Assembly (NCBI GenBank): GCA_030123675.1
Contig: JASJYH010000008.1
Location: 1 to 50,414 of the forward strand
Length of the DNA: 50,414 bases
Reading direction: 5' to 3'
Source: Anaerolineae bacterium
Lineage (GTDB): Bacteria; Chloroflexota; Anaerolineae; Anaerolineales; Villigracilaceae
Shown: one piece after another, positions 50,010-50,414 of the stretch
Numbering within the stretch: position 1 is the stretch's first letter
Layout: the number at the start of each line of letters is the position of its first letter
The notes under the pieces: generated by a model
Databases searched by the model: none
What the model saw: only the letters and a program-made list of their open reading frames with translations
Told to the model about the DNA's origin: nothing
Program-made: the position numbers and the translations under genes

Positions 50010-50414
50010 ATGGCAGAGTCTCAATTTCTTTCTAAAGAAATAATTGCCAGGTTGCAAACCGTTCAAAAAGACCTCCAAAAACGCTCGAAAACATCAGAAA
50101 AATCCAAGCAAGCAGATTCGGCTTTAAAAGAATTCTTGGAAACCTCCGGCAGCAAATTAGAATTTAAGGCGGGCGAAATTCTGTTTTTACAAGATGATCT
50201 TGGAGAGGGGATGTACTGGATCGAATCCGGTCAGCTTGTTGTGCTACAAGGCGATTTAGATGACCCACAGCTATTGACCTTTCGTTTTCCTGGTCAGGTG
50301 GTCGGGGAAATTGCCCTGCTCGAAGATGTGCAGCGGTCGGCTAGTGTGGCTGCTATGACTGCAACCCGTTTGAGATACCTCAGTAAGGAAAAATTCCAAA
50401 CATTTTTGACCCAT
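50010..50414 (+). CDS. Cyclic-nucleotide-binding-domain protein (partial, cut by window end)
   Basis: The first 135 residues are present. A charged helical stretch (1-45, IIARLQTVQKDLQKRSKTSE) is followed by a cNMP-binding beta-roll: LEFKAGEILFLQDDLGEGMY, WIESGQLVVL, FPGQVVGEIALLEDVQRSAS and VAAMTATRLRYLSKEKFQTF. GEIALLEDVQRSAS is the phosphate-binding cassette, with Glu and Arg in the positions used for cAMP. The rest of the protein lies beyond the window. Output could be CRP-like, kinase or transport. A membrane adenylate cyclase gene is at the other end of the window, but distance makes a direct link only a possibility. Confidence 0.8.
   Translation, partial: MAESQFLSKEIIARLQTVQKDLQKRSKTSEKSKQADSALKEFLETSGSKLEFKAGEILFLQDDLGEGMYWIESGQLVVLQGDLDDPQLLTFRFPGQVVGEIALLEDVQRSASVAAMTATRLRYLSKEKFQTFLTH

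Overview
The window looks like a chromosomal segment of a Chloroflexota bacterium, most likely class Anaerolineae. This is an inference from gene content: lipoprotein M1-type peptidases, a membrane PIN/TRAM protein, an R3H/AAA ATPase beside tmk, long TPR proteins paired with a P-loop NTPase, a divergent family B DNA polymerase, and hairpin-rich intergenic repeats. There is no rRNA, no intact tRNA, no CRISPR array and no prophage. Gene order mixes housekeeping genes with accessory modules and several decayed genes.

Layout. 0-3.1 kb: a MerR regulator with a 19-bp-spacer promoter, a decayed SRPBCC gene and a membrane class III adenylate cyclase. 3.3-6.4 kb: a Fur-family (Zur-like) regulator with an operator over its own promoter, followed by a three-gene zinc/manganese-type ABC importer. 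6.5-9.6 kb: a LolD/MacB-type ATPase and an FtsX-like permease. The 3' end of the permease is duplicated 0.9 kb downstream, with a toxin-antitoxin pair between the copies. 10.7-14.7 kb: two tandem lipoprotein M1-like metallopeptidases and an epoxide-hydrolase-like enzyme in overlapping frames. 14.7-21 kb: an IS transposase remnant, a DUF5519 lipoprotein, a ureohydrolase, a GT39-like membrane glycosyltransferase, a broken CPBP protease and an SdpI/GntR pair. 21-26.4 kb: pdxS, pdxT, two unknown genes, the R3H ATPase and tmk.

26.5-38 kb is an AT-richer signalling island: a TPR protein with an unusual N-terminal domain, a 7TM-PAS-GAF histidine kinase, its NarL-type response regulator, an orphan MraZ-like protein, a P-loop NTPase and two large acidic TPR proteins. 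38-42.4 kb returns to housekeeping genes (HAD phosphatase, moaA, PIN/TRAM protein, cysS). 42.5-43.8 kb has hairpin repeats and a YefM/RelE-type module with dyad operators.

43.8-47.4 kb is the most interesting part. A near-consensus promoter carries a 9+9 dyad in its spacer and a probably leaderless start. It is followed by a small LuxR-type HTH protein, an intrinsic terminator, a RecA-fold protein with no usable P-loop, a 95-residue coiled-coil protein, and a family B polymerase whose motif C has lost its second aspartate. The last three genes overlap. The arrangement recalls ImuA-ImuB-DnaE2 mutagenesis cassettes and archaeal PolB2 operons, and I propose it as a DNA-damage-response cassette. 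The window closes with an RlmB-like methyltransferase, a GH1 glycosidase, a bidirectional hairpin, a frameshifted small membrane protein and the start of a cyclic-nucleotide-binding protein cut by the window edge.
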